The notes beneath the pieces are model-generated. The model saw nothing but the letters and a program-made list of their open reading frames with translations. It ran no database searches and was not told the DNA's origin. Below, piece by piece: positions 33,777-46,237 of a stretch of 64,000 nucleotides of DNA; position 1 is the first letter of the stretch, and each line of letters opens with the position of its first letter. The translations under genes and the position numbers were made by a program. Source of the DNA: Coccinella septempunctata (Eukaryota > Arthropoda > Insecta > Coleoptera > Coccinellidae); contig NC_058189.1 in NCBI RefSeq assembly GCF_907165205.1, forward strand, positions 31,274,270 to 31,338,269, written 5' to 3'.

Positions 33777-36700
33777 TCCTTTGATTCGTCATCGAATTAC
33801 ATAATGCATTATTCTTTCGATCGTGTTGTGTAAATCGCCCGGTCAGTTTTGATTCAGAATTCGCGGAGTACGGACGTTTTCCGATAAATTCGGGAAATTG
33901 TAAGATTTTGTTGAAATTTCGGATTAAGTTAATGAAAAAATCATTTGTTTGAAAATACAGTCTTCTTTAAAATATCCAAATCCGAAATCTCTACAAATTA
34001 AAGTTATAATCGGCATCCGTTGATTCGTCATCGAATTACATAATGCATTATTCATTTGATCACGTTGTGTTAATCGCCTGGTCAGTTTTTATTTAGAATT
34101 CGCGGAGTACGGACGTTTTCCGATATATTCGGGAAATTGTAAGATTTTGTTGAAATTTCGGATTCATTTAATGAAAAAATCTATTGTTTGAATATACAGC
34201 ATTCTTTGAAATATCCAAATCCGAAATCTCTACAAATCAACGTTATTATTGTCATCCTTTGATTCGTCATCGAATTACATAATGCATTATTCATTCGATC
34301 GCGGTGTGTGAATCGCCTATTCAGTTTTTGATTAAGAATTCGCGGAGTACGGACATTTTCCGATATATTCGTTAAATTGTAAGATTTTGTTGAAATTTCG
34401 GATTAAGTTAATGAAAAAATCTTTTGTTTGAAAATACAGTCTTTTTTGAAATATCCAAATCCGAAATTTCTACAAATCAAAGTTATAATCGGCATCCGTT
34501 GATTCGTCATCGAATTACATAATGCATTATTCATTTGATTACGATGTATTAATCGCCCGGTCAGTTTTGATTCAGAATTCTCGGAGTATGGACGTTTTCC
34601 GATATATTCGGGAAATTGTAGGATTTTTTTGAAATTTCGGATTTAGTCAATGAAAAAATGTATTGTTTGAAAAAACAGTCACTTTAGAAAAATCCAAATC
34701 CGAAATCTCTACAAATCAACGTTATAATCGTCATCCGTTGATTCGTAACCGAATTACATAATGCATTATTCATTCGATCGCGTCGTGTTAATCGCCTGTT
34801 CAGTTTTCACCTAGAATTTGCGAAGTACAGACTTTTTCCGATATACTCGGAAAATTGTAAGAATTTGTTGAAATTTCGGATCAAGTTCATGGTAAAATCT
34901 ATTGTTTGAAAATATAGTCTTCTTTAAAAAATCCAAATCTGAAATCTCTACAAATAAACCTTATTATCATCATCCGTTGATTCGTCATCGAATTACATAA
35001 TGCATAATTCATTCGATCACGTTGTGTTAATCGCCTGGTCAGTTTTTATTTAGAATTCGCAGAGTACGGACGTTTTCCGATATATTCATGAAATTGTAGG
35101 ATTTTGTTGAAATTTCGGATTCAGTCAATTGAGAAATGTAGTGTTCGAAAAAAGAGTCTCTTTAAAAAAATCCAAATCCGAAATCACTCCAAATCAACGT
35201 TATTATTGTCATCTTTTGATTCGTCATCGAATTACATAATGCATTATTCATTCGATCGTGTTGTGTAAATCGCCCGGTCAGTTTTGATTCAGAATTCGCG
35301 GGGTACGGACATTTTCCGATAAATTCGGAAAATTGTAAGATTTTGTTGAAATTTCGGATTTAGTTAATGAAAAAATCATTTGTTTGAAAATACAGTCTTC
35401 TTTAAAATATCAAAATCCGAAATCTCTACAAATCTTATAATCGTCATCCGTTGACTCGTCATCGAATTACATAATGCATTATTGATTCGATCGCGTTGTG
35501 TCAATCGTCTGGTCAGTTTTGATTCAGAATTCGCGGAGTACAGACGTTTTCCGATAAATTCGGGAAATTGTAAGATTTTGTTGAAATTTCGAATCAAGTT
35601 CATGGCAAAATCTATTGTTTGAAAATACAGTCTTCTTTAAAATATCCAAATCCGAAATCTCTACAAATTAAAGTTATAATCGGCATCCGTTGATTCGTCA
35701 TCGAATTACATAATGCATTATTCATTTGATCACGTTGTGTTAATCGCCTGGTCAGTTTTTATTTAGAATTCGCGGAGTACGGACGTTTTCCGATATATTC
35801 GGGAAATTGTAAGATTTTGTTGAAATTTCGGATTCATTTAATGAAAAAATCTATTGTTTGAATATACAGCATTCTTTGAAATATCCAAATCCGAAATCTC
35901 TACAAATCAACGTTATTATTGTCATCCTTTGATTCGTCATCGAATTACATAATGCATTATTCATTCGATCGCGGTGTGTGAATCGCCTATTCAGTTTTGA
36001 TTAAGAATTCGCGGAGTACGGACATTTTCCGATATATTCGTTAAATTGTAAGATTTTGTTGAAATTTCGGATTAAGTTAATGAAAAAATCTTTTGTTTGA
36101 AAATACAGTCTTTTTTGAAATATCCAAATCCGAAATTTCTACAAATCAAAGTTATAATCGGCATCCGTTGATTCGTCATCGAATTACATAATGCATTATT
36201 CATTTGATTACGATGTATTAATCGCCCGGTCAGTTTTGATTCAGAATTCTCGGAGTACGGACGTTTTCCGATATATTCGGGAAATTGTAGGATTTTTTTG
36301 AAATTTCGGATTTAGTCAATGAAAAAATGTATTGTTTGAAAAAACAGTCACTTTAGAAAAATCCAAATCCGAAATCTCTACAAATCAACATTATTATTGT
36401 CATCCGTTGATTCGTCATCGAATTACATAATGCATTATTCATTCGATCGTGTTGTGTAAATCGCCCGGTCAGTTTTGATTCAGAATTCGTGGAGTACTGA
36501 CGTTTTCCGTTATATTCAGGAAATAGTAAGATATTGTCGAAATTTCGGATCAAGTTTATGGCATAATATATTGTTTGCAAATACAGTCTTTTTTCAAATA
36601 TCCAATTCCGAAATCTCTACAAATCAACGTTATAATCGTCATCCGTTGATTCGTAACCGAATTACATAATGCATTATTCATTCGATCGCGTTGTGTTAAT

Positions 36701-39700
36701 CGCCTGTTCAGTTTTTACCTAGAATTCGCGAAGTACAGACTTTTTCCGATATATTCGGGAAATTGTAAGATTTTGTTGAAATTTCAGATTCAGTTAATGA
36801 AAAAATCTATTGTTTGAATATACAGTATTCTTTGAAATATTCAAATCCGAAATCTCTACAAATCAACCTTATTATCATCATCCGTTGATTCGTCATCGAA
36901 TTACATAATGCATTATTCTTTCGATGTTGTGTTAATCGCCTGGTCAGTTTTCATTTAGAATTCGCGGAGTACGGACGTTTTCCGATATATTCATGAAATT
37001 GTAGGATTTTGTTGAAATTTCGGATTTAGTCAATTGAGAAATGTAGTGTTCGAAAAGAGAATCTCTTTAAAAAAATCCAAATCCGAAATCACTCCAAATC
37101 AACGTTATTATTGTCATCCTTTGATTCGTCATCGAATTACATAATGCATTATTCATTCGATCGTGTTTTGTAAATCGCCTGGTCAGATTTGATTTAGAAT
37201 TCGCGGAGTAGCGGACGTTTTCCGATATATTCGGAAAATTGTAAGAATTTGTTGAAATTTCGGATCAAGTTCATGGTAAAATCAATTGTTTGAAAATATA
37301 GTCTTCTTTGAAAAATGCAAATCCAAAATTTCTACAAATCAACCTTATAATCATCATCCGTTGATTCGTCATCGAATTGCATAATGCATTATTCATACGA
37401 TCACGTTGTGTTAATCGCCTGGTCAGTTTTTATTTAGAATTCGCGGAGTACGGACGTTTTCCGATATATTCGGGAAATTGTAAGATTTTGTTGAAATTTC
37501 GGATTTATTTAATGAAAAAATCTATTGTTTGAATATACAGCATTCTTTGAAATATCCAAATCCGAAATCTCTATAAATCAACGTTATAATCGTCATCCGT
37601 TGATTCGTCATCGAATTACATAATGCATTATTGATTCGATCGCGTTGTGTTAATCGGCTGGTCAGTTTTGATATAGAATTCGCGGGGTACGAACGTTTTC
37701 CGATATATTCGGGAAATTGTAAGATTTTGTTGAAATTTCGGATTCAGTTAATGAAAAAATCTATTGTTTGAATATACAGTATTCTTTGAAATATCCAAAT
37801 CCGAAATCTCTACAAATCAACGTTATATTCGTCATCCGTTGATTCGTCATCGAATTACATAATGCATTATTGATTCGATCGCGTTGTTTGAATCGCCTGG
37901 TCAGTTTTCATTTAGAATTCGCGGAGTACGGACGTTTTCCGATATATTTATGAAATTGTAGGATTTTGTTGAAATTTCGGATTTAGTCAATGGAGAAATG
38001 TATTGTTCGAAAAAACAGTCCCTTTAAAAAAATCCAAATCCGAAAACACTCCAAATCAACGTTATTCTTGTCATCCTTTGATTCGTCATCGAATTACATA
38101 ATGCATTATTCATTCGATCGTGTTGTGTAAATCGCCCGGTCAGTTTTGATTCAGAATTCGCGGAGTACGGACGTTTTCCGATAAATTCGGGAAATTGTAA
38201 GATTTTGTTGAAATTTCGGATTTAGCTAATGAAAAAATCATTTGTTTGAAAATACAGTTTTCTTTAAAATATCCAAATCCGAAATTTCTACAAATCTTAT
38301 AATCGTCATCCGTTGATTCGTCATCGAATTACATATTGCACTATTCATTCGATCACGTTGTGTTAATCGCCCGGTCAGTTTTGATTTAGAATTCGCGGAG
38401 TTCGAACGTTTTCCGATATATTCGGGAAATTGTAAGAATTTGTTGAAATTTCGGATCAAGTTCATGGTAAAATCTTTTGTTTGAAAATACAGTCCTTTTT
38501 GAAATATCCAAATCCGAAATCTCTACAAATCAGCGTTATAATCGTCATCCGTTGATTCGTCATCGAATTACATAATGCATTATTCATTCGATCACGTTGT
38601 GTTAATCGCCTGGTCAGTTTTGATTCAGAATTCGCGGAGTACAGACGTTTTCCGTTAAATTCATAAAATTGTAAGATTTTGTTGAAATTTCGGATCAAGT
38701 TTATGGCAAAATCTATTGTTTGAAAATATAGTCTTCTTGAAAAAATCCAAATCCGATATTTCTACAAATCAACCTTATAATCATCATCCGTTGATTCGTC
38801 ATCGAATTACATAATGCATTATTCATTCGATCACCTTGTGTTAACCGCCTGGTCAGTTTTTATTTAGAATTGGCGGAGTACGGACGTTTTCCGATATATT
38901 CGGGAAATTGTGAGATTTTGTTGAAATTTCGGATTTAGTTAATGAAAAAATCTTTTGTTTGAAAATACAGTCTTTTTTAAAATATCCAAATCCGAAATCT
39001 CTACAAATCAGCGTTATAATCGTCATCCGTTGATTCGTCATCGAATTACATAATGCATTATTCATTCGATCACCTTGTGTTAACCGCCTGGTCAGTTTTG
39101 ATATAGAATTCGCGGGGTACGGACGTTTTCCGATATATTCGGGAAATTGAAGGATTTTGTTGAAATTTCGGATTCAGTCAATGACAAAATCTTTCGTTTG
39201 AAAATACAGTCTTTTTTGAAATATCCAAATCCGAAATCTCTACAAATCAACCTTATAATCGTCATCTGTTGATTCGTCATCGAATTACATGATGCATTAT
39301 TCATTCGATCACGTTATGTTAATCGCCTGGTCAGTTTTGATTCAGAATTAACGAAGTACGGACGTTTTTCGATATTTTCGGAAAATTTTAAGATTTTTTG
39401 TCGAAATTTCGGATTTAGTTAATGAAAAAATCTATTGTTTCAAAATACAGTCTTTTTTAAAATATCCGAATCCGAAATCTCTACAAATCAAAGTTATAAT
39501 CGTCATCCGTTTATTCGTGATCGAATCACATAATGCATCATTCATTTGATTACGATGTATTAATCGCCCGGCCAGTTTTGATTTAGAATTCGCGGGGTAC
39601 GGCCGTTTTTCGATATATTCAGGAGATTGTAAGATTTTGTTGAAATTTCGGATCAAGTTTATGGCATTATATATTTTTTGAAAATACAGTTTTTTTTTAA

Positions 39701-40256
39701 ATATCCAATTCCGAAATCTCTACAAATCAACCTTATAATCGTCATCTGTTGAGTCGTCATCGAATTACATGATGCATTCATTATTCATTCGATCACGTTG
39801 AGTTAATCGCCTGGTCAGTTTTGATTCAGAATTAACGAAGTACGGACGTTTTTCGATATTTTCGGAAAATTTTAAGATTTTGTTGAAATTTCGGATTTAG
39901 TTATTGAAAAAATCTTTTGTTTGAAAATACAGTCTTTTTTGAAATATCCAAATCCGAAATTTCTACAAATCAAAGTTATAATCGGCATCTGTTGATTCGT
40001 CATCGAATTACATAATGCATTATTCATTTGATTACGATGTATTAATCGCCCGGTCAGTTTTGATTCAGAATTCGCGGAGTACGGACGTTTTCCGATATAT
40101 TCGGGAAATTGTAGGATTTTTTTGAAATTTCGGATTTAGTCAATGAAAAAATGTATTGTTTGAAAAAACAGTCTCTTTAGAAAAGCCCAAATCCGAAATC
40201 TCTACAAATCAACATTATTATTGTCATCCGTTGACTCGTCATCGAATTACATAATG
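33777..40256. repeat. Satellite array, segment 6 (about 27 monomers)
   Basis: Contains two repeated blocks: 33960-34715 recurs at 35630-36390 (offset about 1670), and 34715-35630 repeats 32210-33125. In the second arrangement the 835 bp holding the LINE tail are absent. The stretch 39410-40251 recurs after the BEL element at 46600-47437. It ends with the TAATG target duplication of BEL (40252-40256). Confidence 0.95.
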
Positions 40257-40427
40257 TGTTATGTTTTGTTGAATTTATATATTTATCACACCCTTAGAAA
40301 TTTGTTTGAAAAATAATAGTAGGTCCCTTGATGACAATAGTTGTAATTGAATGTCAATGTGAAGTGACGATAAAAAAGACAAGTTTGAGATACACCGGAA
40401 TTTTATTTACTGTGAGACGACTTAACA
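40257..40427 (+). repeat. BEL 5' LTR
   Basis: 171 bp, TGTTATGTTTTG to CTTAACA, with a TATA-like TTATATATTT near 40274. No AATAAA is evident. Identical to the 3' LTR. Confidence 0.93.
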
Positions 40428-40428
40428 T

Positions 40429-40446
40429 TGGTCCTTCGAGCCGGAT
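40429..40446 (+). other. BEL primer-binding site (tRNA-Tyr type)
   Basis: TGGTCCTTCGAGCCGGAT starts one base after the LTR. It is the complement of the 3' end of insect tRNA-Tyr (...CCGGCTCGAAGGA) plus CCA, from memory of the tRNA. Confidence 0.75.
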
Positions 40447-40484
40447 GAATTAGTTCTTGGATAGATATAGACCCAAAGACAGTT

Positions 40485-43121
40485 ATGGACAAAAATTCGG
40501 AAGAAAATAATACAACAAGACGTAATGCAGGTATCAACACTAGACTTGCCGATTGTTACTTATGGCCACCAGAATTTGGTTCGTCAAAAAGGAAGTCCGT
40601 CAGTGGAATGTCAAAGATTTCAGAAGAAAGTCATTCAAAACTGAATCAAATGAAAGGAAAAGATGCAGTTCTAGAAGTAGATGAAGAGGACAACACAACC
40701 AAAAATCACTCGATTCATCGAAAAGTTCTTCCATCTGCGGACGACAAACAAGAGACTGCATCTGTTCCTTCAGTATGTTCTAGACAATCGAACTCAAGTA
40801 GTGTTGAATTAAAAAGACGAAAGCATGCTGTTGAAGTTGCAAAAATCAAACAAGCCATAGAAATGAAGAAACTAGAAGATAAATTACAATTGTTAGAGCT
40901 AGAGCAGAAAGTGTTTGAGACCCAGGTTTCAGATGACATGGAAAGATCTTCGGGTAGATCATTGCATAGTTCAAGAAGTCAAAGACAAAATGTTCCAGAC
41001 AATACTCCCAGACGGAAAATGGATGTAGTAGAGAAAGCTCCAAGACTGACAATACCAGATAAGAGACCCATGCGTTCTCCAGAACCATCCGACATCGAAC
41101 GATTATGCCATACCATAAGTGAAGCTGTGAAATCAGTAGGTAGTGCTCCAAGACGAGATCAATTTATTGCACGCCAAGTTGTAGAGAAAGACATTCTTCA
41201 CTTTGACGGTAACCCTGAAGAGTGGCCAGTATTCATCACACAATTCAGAAAAATTGCCTCATTGTGTGAATATTCTTCTGAGGAAATGATGATAAAATTG
41301 CAAAAATGTTTAAAAGGTGAGGCCAAACTAGCCGTATCGGGCATGATGATTTCACCTGATGATTCAGTGCTGAAGATATTAGAAATGAGGTTCGGACGTC
41401 CTGATCTAATAATCGATGGACTTATATCAAGGGTTAAAGCTGTGACACCGATCAGAGAACATAATATAGAGAGTTTGATCAAATTTTCAAACCATATAAC
41501 TTGTTTAGTCGCAACAATCAAATCCTTGGGTTATAACGAACATCTTCAGAATCCTACATTGGTTCGAGACATCGTACAAAAGCTTCCAGATATGATTAAA
41601 CTTCGCTGGGGGGAGGAAGTTATGAAAAAACATGGTACTGTTGACCTCAGTGATCTCTCAGATTGGATTTCAGACATAGCAGCAGCAGCATGTTACGTGA
41701 GTAGACCGAGTTCTTCAACAATGAATAAAACGGAGCCTAGATCGAAGCCATTCGTATATTCTTCGACAAAACGATATGAGACTACTCTGACGACAGCTGA
41801 TAGCAAGAAAACTGACAAATTGTGTACGTATTGTCGAGAAAAAGGACATTATATCCAGGATTGTTCAAAAATAAATCAAGACGATGTTGAGACCAGATGG
41901 GAGACTGTGACCAGAAGAAAATTATGTTTCTCATGCCTGAAAAACAATCACCAGACAATGAAATGCAGATCCAAACGTCAATGCGGTATCAATAACTGCA
42001 AACGATCTCATCATAAGCTCCTTCATAAAGATCAATCACAACAAAATTTCGAATATACACAGTCTACCCAGACGGAAGATCTTAGAAAGGAAAACGTTCT
42101 TGCTGTGGGACAAGGTGCGGCAAATATTCTTTTGCGGATGATCAAGGTGAGATTGTATGGAAAAAATGATTTTCTGGAAACCATTGCACTCTGTGATGAA
42201 GCTTCGACTGTGACTCTCATAGACAAATCCATTGTTGACCACCTGGAAATAGAAGGGAATGTGGAATCTCTTTGTATACAATGGACGAATAATATGACAT
42301 CGTGCTACGAAGATTCTCATCGCCTAGACCTTGATATATCGGGAATCCATGAAAATGCCAAGAGATTCACCATGAAAAATGTGAGATCTGTGGAAAATCT
42401 ATCTTTACCTGTTCAAGTCATTAAGGAAACAGACTGGAAGAAATATCCTCACTTACAGGGTTTTCCTTTCAATGAAATTCAAGGACGTCCGATGATTCTT
42501 TTAGGCCAAGATAACATCCGACTCACAGTGGCCAGAAGAGTTATTCAGGGTCCAGAAAATTCTCCACTTGCAACAAAAACCAATCTCGGTTGGATTTTAC
42601 ACGGTGATGTGGACAATTATCATGGCAATAAGGGAATTTTTCATTCCTTTCATATTTGTCATTGTGAAACGGTTGCTGACGACGAGCTCCACAAGATGGT
42701 GAAACACTCTTTTAGTACTGAAGCCTTTGGAGTTCAAGTAGCTATAAAATCCAACAAAAAAGACAGCAGGGCGCTTGAAATAATGCAAAAAACTGCAAAA
42801 CGAATCGGTGACCGATTTGAAATAGGACTGCTCTGGAGGGAGAACGATATTGACTTGCCTGAAAGTAAAAATGTAGCCGTTCGAAGACTTATGTGTGTGG
42901 AAAAACAAATGCACAAAGATGAAAATTTCAAGAGAAGATACTGTGAGAAAATTGAAAGTTACTTAAGGAAAGGATATGCCAGGAAGCTGTCAGCTGAAGA
43001 AGCATCTGAAGAAGGTCCTCGTTGCTGGTACTTACCGCATTTTGGAGTAATAAATCCGAATAAACCAGCCAAGCTACGACTTTTTTCGATGCTGCTTCAA
43101 AGTCGTGTGGAACTTCCCTAA
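40485..43121 (+). CDS. BEL gag-protease and N-terminal RT (878 aa; frame lost before RT catalytic core)
   Basis: Starts at a genuine ATG 57 bases after the LTR. The N-terminal third is charged with a K/E-rich helical stretch (about residues 105-150). Residues about 235-400 form the DUF1759-like gag domain (DILHFDGNPEEWPVFITQF). Two CCHC knuckles follow, CTYCREKGHYIQDC and CFSCLKNNHQTMKC, then CGINNCKRSHHKLLH. The protease-like region reads ALCDEASTVTLID, with Ala where the active-site Gly of D-x-G is expected. Next come PLATKTNLGWILHGDV and the RT N-terminal region up to NPNKPAKLRL. A run of six T at 43081-43086 is one base short of keeping the frame, and the reading ends at a TAA at 43119. 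This could be a real mutation or a homopolymer error. Confidence 0.9.
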   Translation: MDKNSEENNTTRRNAGINTRLADCYLWPPEFGSSKRKSVSGMSKISEESHSKLNQMKGKDAVLEVDEEDNTTKNHSIHRKVLPSADDKQETASVPSVCSRQSNSSSVELKRRKHAVEVAKIKQAIEMKKLEDKLQLLELEQKVFETQVSDDMERSSGRSLHSSRSQRQNVPDNTPRRKMDVVEKAPRLTIPDKRPMRSPEPSDIERLCHTISEAVKSVGSAPRRDQFIARQVVEKDILHFDGNPEEWPVFITQFRKIASLCEYSSEEMMIKLQKCLKGEAKLAVSGMMISPDDSVLKILEMRFGRPDLIIDGLISRVKAVTPIREHNIESLIKFSNHITCLVATIKSLGYNEHLQNPTLVRDIVQKLPDMIKLRWGEEVMKKHGTVDLSDLSDWISDIAAAACYVSRPSSSTMNKTEPRSKPFVYSSTKRYETTLTTADSKKTDKLCTYCREKGHYIQDCSKINQDDVETRWETVTRRKLCFSCLKNNHQTMKCRSKRQCGINNCKRSHHKLLHKDQSQQNFEYTQSTQTEDLRKENVLAVGQGAANILLRMIKVRLYGKNDFLETIALCDEASTVTLIDKSIVDHLEIEGNVESLCIQWTNNMTSCYEDSHRLDLDISGIHENAKRFTMKNVRSVENLSLPVQVIKETDWKKYPHLQGFPFNEIQGRPMILLGQDNIRLTVARRVIQGPENSPLATKTNLGWILHGDVDNYHGNKGIFHSFHICHCETVADDELHKMVKHSFSTEAFGVQVAIKSNKKDSRALEIMQKTAKRIGDRFEIGLLWRENDIDLPESKNVAVRRLMCVEKQMHKDENFKRRYCEKIESYLRKGYARKLSAEEASEEGPRCWYLPHFGVINPNKPAKLRLFSMLLQSRVELP

Positions 43122-46042
43122 ATGAAAATTTACTTGCTGGACCAGACCTCTTACAACCATTGGTGGAAGTATTGATAAAGTTTAGACAACGAAAGATCGC
43201 CTTCTGCAGTGATGTTCGTGAGATGTTCCATCAAGTAAAGATCATTACTTCGGATCAATGCTCCCAAAGATTTCTCTGGAGAGAAGGAAATACCGAAAAA
43301 CCACACGATGTTTACGAAAAGCAGGTCATGACATTTGGTGCTACCTGTTCTCCTACTTGCGCACAATTCGTTAAGAATTTGAATGCCCGACAACTAACAC
43401 AAAGACAAGATATTTTGGACGCTATTGAGATGAAACACTATGTCGATGATTATTTAGACTGCACCGACACTGTAGACGAAGCCTTAGAAAAGATTTTTGA
43501 AGTGAAACGTATTCAAAATTTGGGTGGATTTGAATTAGTCGACTGGACATCAAACTTTAAAGATGTTATGGATGCTCTTTCTACACAAGAAGATTTTATA
43601 TGCAAAGATCTTGATTTGGACTCTGATAGGTCGATACAACGAATTTTAGGACTTTCCTGGGATTCAAAACTAGATAGCTTCTGTTTTAAACTGAAATCCA
43701 ACATTTTTGAGGTCGAAACCAGAAATGGCACAACGAAAAGACAAATTCTGAAAATAGTGATGTCCATTTTCGACCCATTAGGACTTATTGCTAATTTGAC
43801 AGTACGAGGAAGAATCCTCATTCAAGATATATGGAAATCCGGAATTGGTTGGGATGATTCAGTCGAACATGAACAATATAAGACATGGAAATTATGGCTT
43901 TTGGATCTTCAAAAAATTACAAATATTTCTATACCTAGGTGCTATTCAACGAGTATTTCTAAGGCTGAAAGAGTAGAGTTACATATATTCTGTGATGCGA
44001 GCAAAAGGGCGTACGCTTCTGTAGCTTACCTACGAATGATCGCCCAGACATCAATCGATGTATCTTTAATTTTTGCTAGAGCTAGGGTGGCACCGAACAA
44101 ACCGATTTCAATTCCGAGACTCGAACTTCAAGCCGCTTTAATGGGATCAAGACTCAAGAAAATGCTGATCAAAACGTTAGAAATCAAAATTGACAAAACG
44201 TACCTATGGACTGATTCAACAACAGTACTTCACTGGATCAAAAACGATGGGAGTAAACTGGGACAATTTGAATCTCATCGCGTAGGTGAAATTCAAGAGT
44301 CAACAGACAGTTCTGATTGGCATTGGGTTCCATCCAAGTCAAATGCTGCCGACAATGCCACAAGAACCTATTTTGATGATGGAAATAATTTGGATTTCAA
44401 TCGTTGGCATAATGGACCAGAATTTCTACAACTCCACCATGAAATGACATGGCCGATCAAGAAAACCGACTGTGGGGGAATTTCGAAAAATTCTGAAGAT
44501 GAAGAAGATATTCAACCGATAGAATTTTTGGCCACTATTCTAGAAAATGATTCCTGTTTACCGGATATAAACCGTTTTTCCAAATGGATGAGGTTGATTA
44601 GAGCCACGGCCTGGGTGCTGGTAGTCGCTAAATTGTTGATTTCAAAACTTCGTTCCAAAAATAGTCAAATTATAGCAGAAATTACCACTTCAGACCTTGA
44701 AGAAGCTGAAATCAGATTAATCAAGCAATGTCAACTGGAAAGTTTTCCAGAAGAAATCTCTTTCTTAAAGAAAAGCATGTGCTTGAAGAATCAGAGTAGA
44801 CTAAAACAACTTTCACCGGTCATGGATAAAAATGGAGTTTTGGTAGTGAGTGGACGGACTGACTTGGCCACACAAATGGAAATGACAACCAGAAGACCCA
44901 TAATATTGCCATCTAAACATAGGTTGACTAAATTACTACTGCATCATTACCATGAACAATGTGCTCATCAAGGTATCGAAACTGTATTGAATACTGCTAG
45001 ACAAAAATTTTGGATTATTGATGGTAGATCAGCCGTGAAGACCACATTTGCAGAATGTAAAAAATGCCGAATTTTAAAAGCTAAACCTGCAATTCCACAA
45101 ATGGGCCAACTTCCGACATTCAGATTGACTCCACCAGCTCATGCATTCACATACACAGGAATTGATTATTTCGGACCCCTGTATGTAACAGTTGGACGTC
45201 GACGCGAGAAAAGATGGGGAGTTATTTTCACCTGTTTATCGATAAGAGCTGTACATCTTGAAGTAGCACACTCTTTATCAACGGAGTCAACGCTAATGGC
45301 AGTGAGACGAATGATAGCAAGAAGAGGACAACCTCTGCAAATTTATTCCGATAATGGAACTAATTTTAGAGGATCCTCTGAGGAACTGAAGAAAGTTGTA
45401 AAAGAAATGGATAAGGAGAATTTGAAACAAGAAATGTTAGTGAGAAATATTGAATGGAAATTCATTCCACCTGCTTCTCCCCATATGGGCGGTGCATGGG
45501 AGAGACTAGTGAGTTCAGTGAAAACTACATTTCATGTTATTCTAAATAATCAGATATTGAAGGACGAGCTACTCCTTACCTTATTTGCAGAATGCGAAAA
45601 AATTGTGAACTCTAGACCAATCACGAAAGTATCTGTTGATCCTGATGACTTGGAGGCCTTAACACCAAACCATTTTCTTTTGGATGCTACAAATTATTCG
45701 ACAGCTTTCGAATCTGAAAATGGAAATTTAAGGGGACAATGGAGACGAGCTCAAGAATTAAGAAACTCGTTCTGGAAAAGATGGACGAGGGAATATCTAC
45801 CGACTTTGACCAAAAGAACGAAGTGGAGGAACGATGGCAGACCTATGAAGCTACATGATGTAGTTATAGTTATAGATGATACCGCTCCTAGAAAATCCTG
45901 GAAACTCGGATTAATTGAAAAGATTTTTCCGGGCCCCGATGGAAAAATTAGAGTCGTTCAAGTGAAAACAGCGAATGGTTCTTATAAACGACCTGTTACC
46001 AAGTTATGTAGATTGGATATCGAAGATAGTGGACAAAGATGA
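43082..46042 (+). CDS. BEL pol: RT core, RNase H, integrase, DUF5641-like end
   Basis: The frame is open from about 43082 to a TGA at 46040; the first Met-like start is not meaningful, since this continues the upstream polyprotein. RT shows FCSDVREMFHQVKI (first catalytic Asp), TFGATCSPTCAQF and KHYVDDYLDC. RNase H-type motifs are HIFCDASKRAY and YLWTDSTTVLHW. The integrase zinc domain is HHYHEQCAHQG ... CKKCR. The catalytic triad is seen in FTYTGIDYFG, IYSDNGTNFRG and PHMGGAWERLV. The last 90 residues, LHDVVIVIDD ... WKLGLIEKIFPGPDGKIRVV, fit DUF5641. No internal stop occurs in 960 codons, in line with recent insertion. With the upstream frame it would form a complete BEL polyprotein. Confidence 0.93.
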   Translation, partial: FFDAASKSCGTSLNENLLAGPDLLQPLVEVLIKFRQRKIAFCSDVREMFHQVKIITSDQCSQRFLWREGNTEKPHDVYEKQVMTFGATCSPTCAQFVKNLNARQLTQRQDILDAIEMKHYVDDYLDCTDTVDEALEKIFEVKRIQNLGGFELVDWTSNFKDVMDALSTQEDFICKDLDLDSDRSIQRILGLSWDSKLDSFCFKLKSNIFEVETRNGTTKRQILKIVMSIFDPLGLIANLTVRGRILIQDIWKSGIGWDDSVEHEQYKTWKLWLLDLQKITNISIPRCYSTSISKAERVELHIFCDASKRAYASVAYLRMIAQTSIDVSLIFARARVAPNKPISIPRLELQAALMGSRLKKMLIKTLEIKIDKTYLWTDSTTVLHWIKNDGSKLGQFESHRVGEIQESTDSSDWHWVPSKSNAADNATRTYFDDGNNLDFNRWHNGPEFLQLHHEMTWPIKKTDCGGISKNSEDEEDIQPIEFLATILENDSCLPDINRFSKWMRLIRATAWVLVVAKLLISKLRSKNSQIIAEITTSDLEEAEIRLIKQCQLESFPEEISFLKKSMCLKNQSRLKQLSPVMDKNGVLVVSGRTDLATQMEMTTRRPIILPSKHRLTKLLLHHYHEQCAHQGIETVLNTARQKFWIIDGRSAVKTTFAECKKCRILKAKPAIPQMGQLPTFRLTPPAHAFTYTGIDYFGPLYVTVGRRREKRWGVIFTCLSIRAVHLEVAHSLSTESTLMAVRRMIARRGQPLQIYSDNGTNFRGSSEELKKVVKEMDKENLKQEMLVRNIEWKFIPPASPHMGGAWERLVSSVKTTFHVILNNQILKDELLLTLFAECEKIVNSRPITKVSVDPDDLEALTPNHFLLDATNYSTAFESENGNLRGQWRRAQELRNSFWKRWTREYLPTLTKRTKWRNDGRPMKLHDVVIVIDDTAPRKSWKLGLIEKIFPGPDGKIRVVQVKTANGSYKRPVTKLCRLDIEDSGQR

Positions 46043-46066
46043 TACTTCTGCCACGGCGGGGAGAAA
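46043..46066 (+). other. BEL 3' spacer and polypurine tract
   Basis: Short spacer after the pol stop; the purine run GGCGGGGAGAAA abuts the 3' LTR. Confidence 0.75.
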
Positions 46067-46237
46067 TGTTATGTTTTGTTGAATTTATATATTTATCACA
46101 CCCTTAGAAATTTGTTTGAAAAATAATAGTAGGTCCCTTGATGACAATAGTTGTAATTGAATGTCAATGTGAAGTGACGATAAAAAAGACAAGTTTGAGA
46201 TACACCGGAATTTTATTTACTGTGAGACGACTTAACA
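46067..46237 (+). repeat. BEL 3' LTR
   Basis: 171 bp, identical by eye to 40257-40427, followed by TAATG and satellite. Confidence 0.93.

Larger units (their letters stand above)
40257..46237 (+). mobile_element. BEL/Pao retrotransposon (5981 bp, nearly intact)
   Basis: 171-bp LTRs, identical by eye (40257-40427 and 46067-46237), TGTTATG...TTAACA, flanked by TAATG (40252-40256, 46238-46242). It has a tRNA-Tyr-type primer site, one long gag-protease-RT frame and a second pol frame separated by a single frame change, and a polypurine tract CGGCGGGGAGAAA. BEL/Pao is recognised from the DUF1759-type gag, the DUF1758-type protease, RT-RNase H-integrase order and the DUF5641-type C-terminus. Identical LTRs indicate a recent insertion. 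A paralogous empty site lies at about 47433-47441. Confidence 0.95.
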
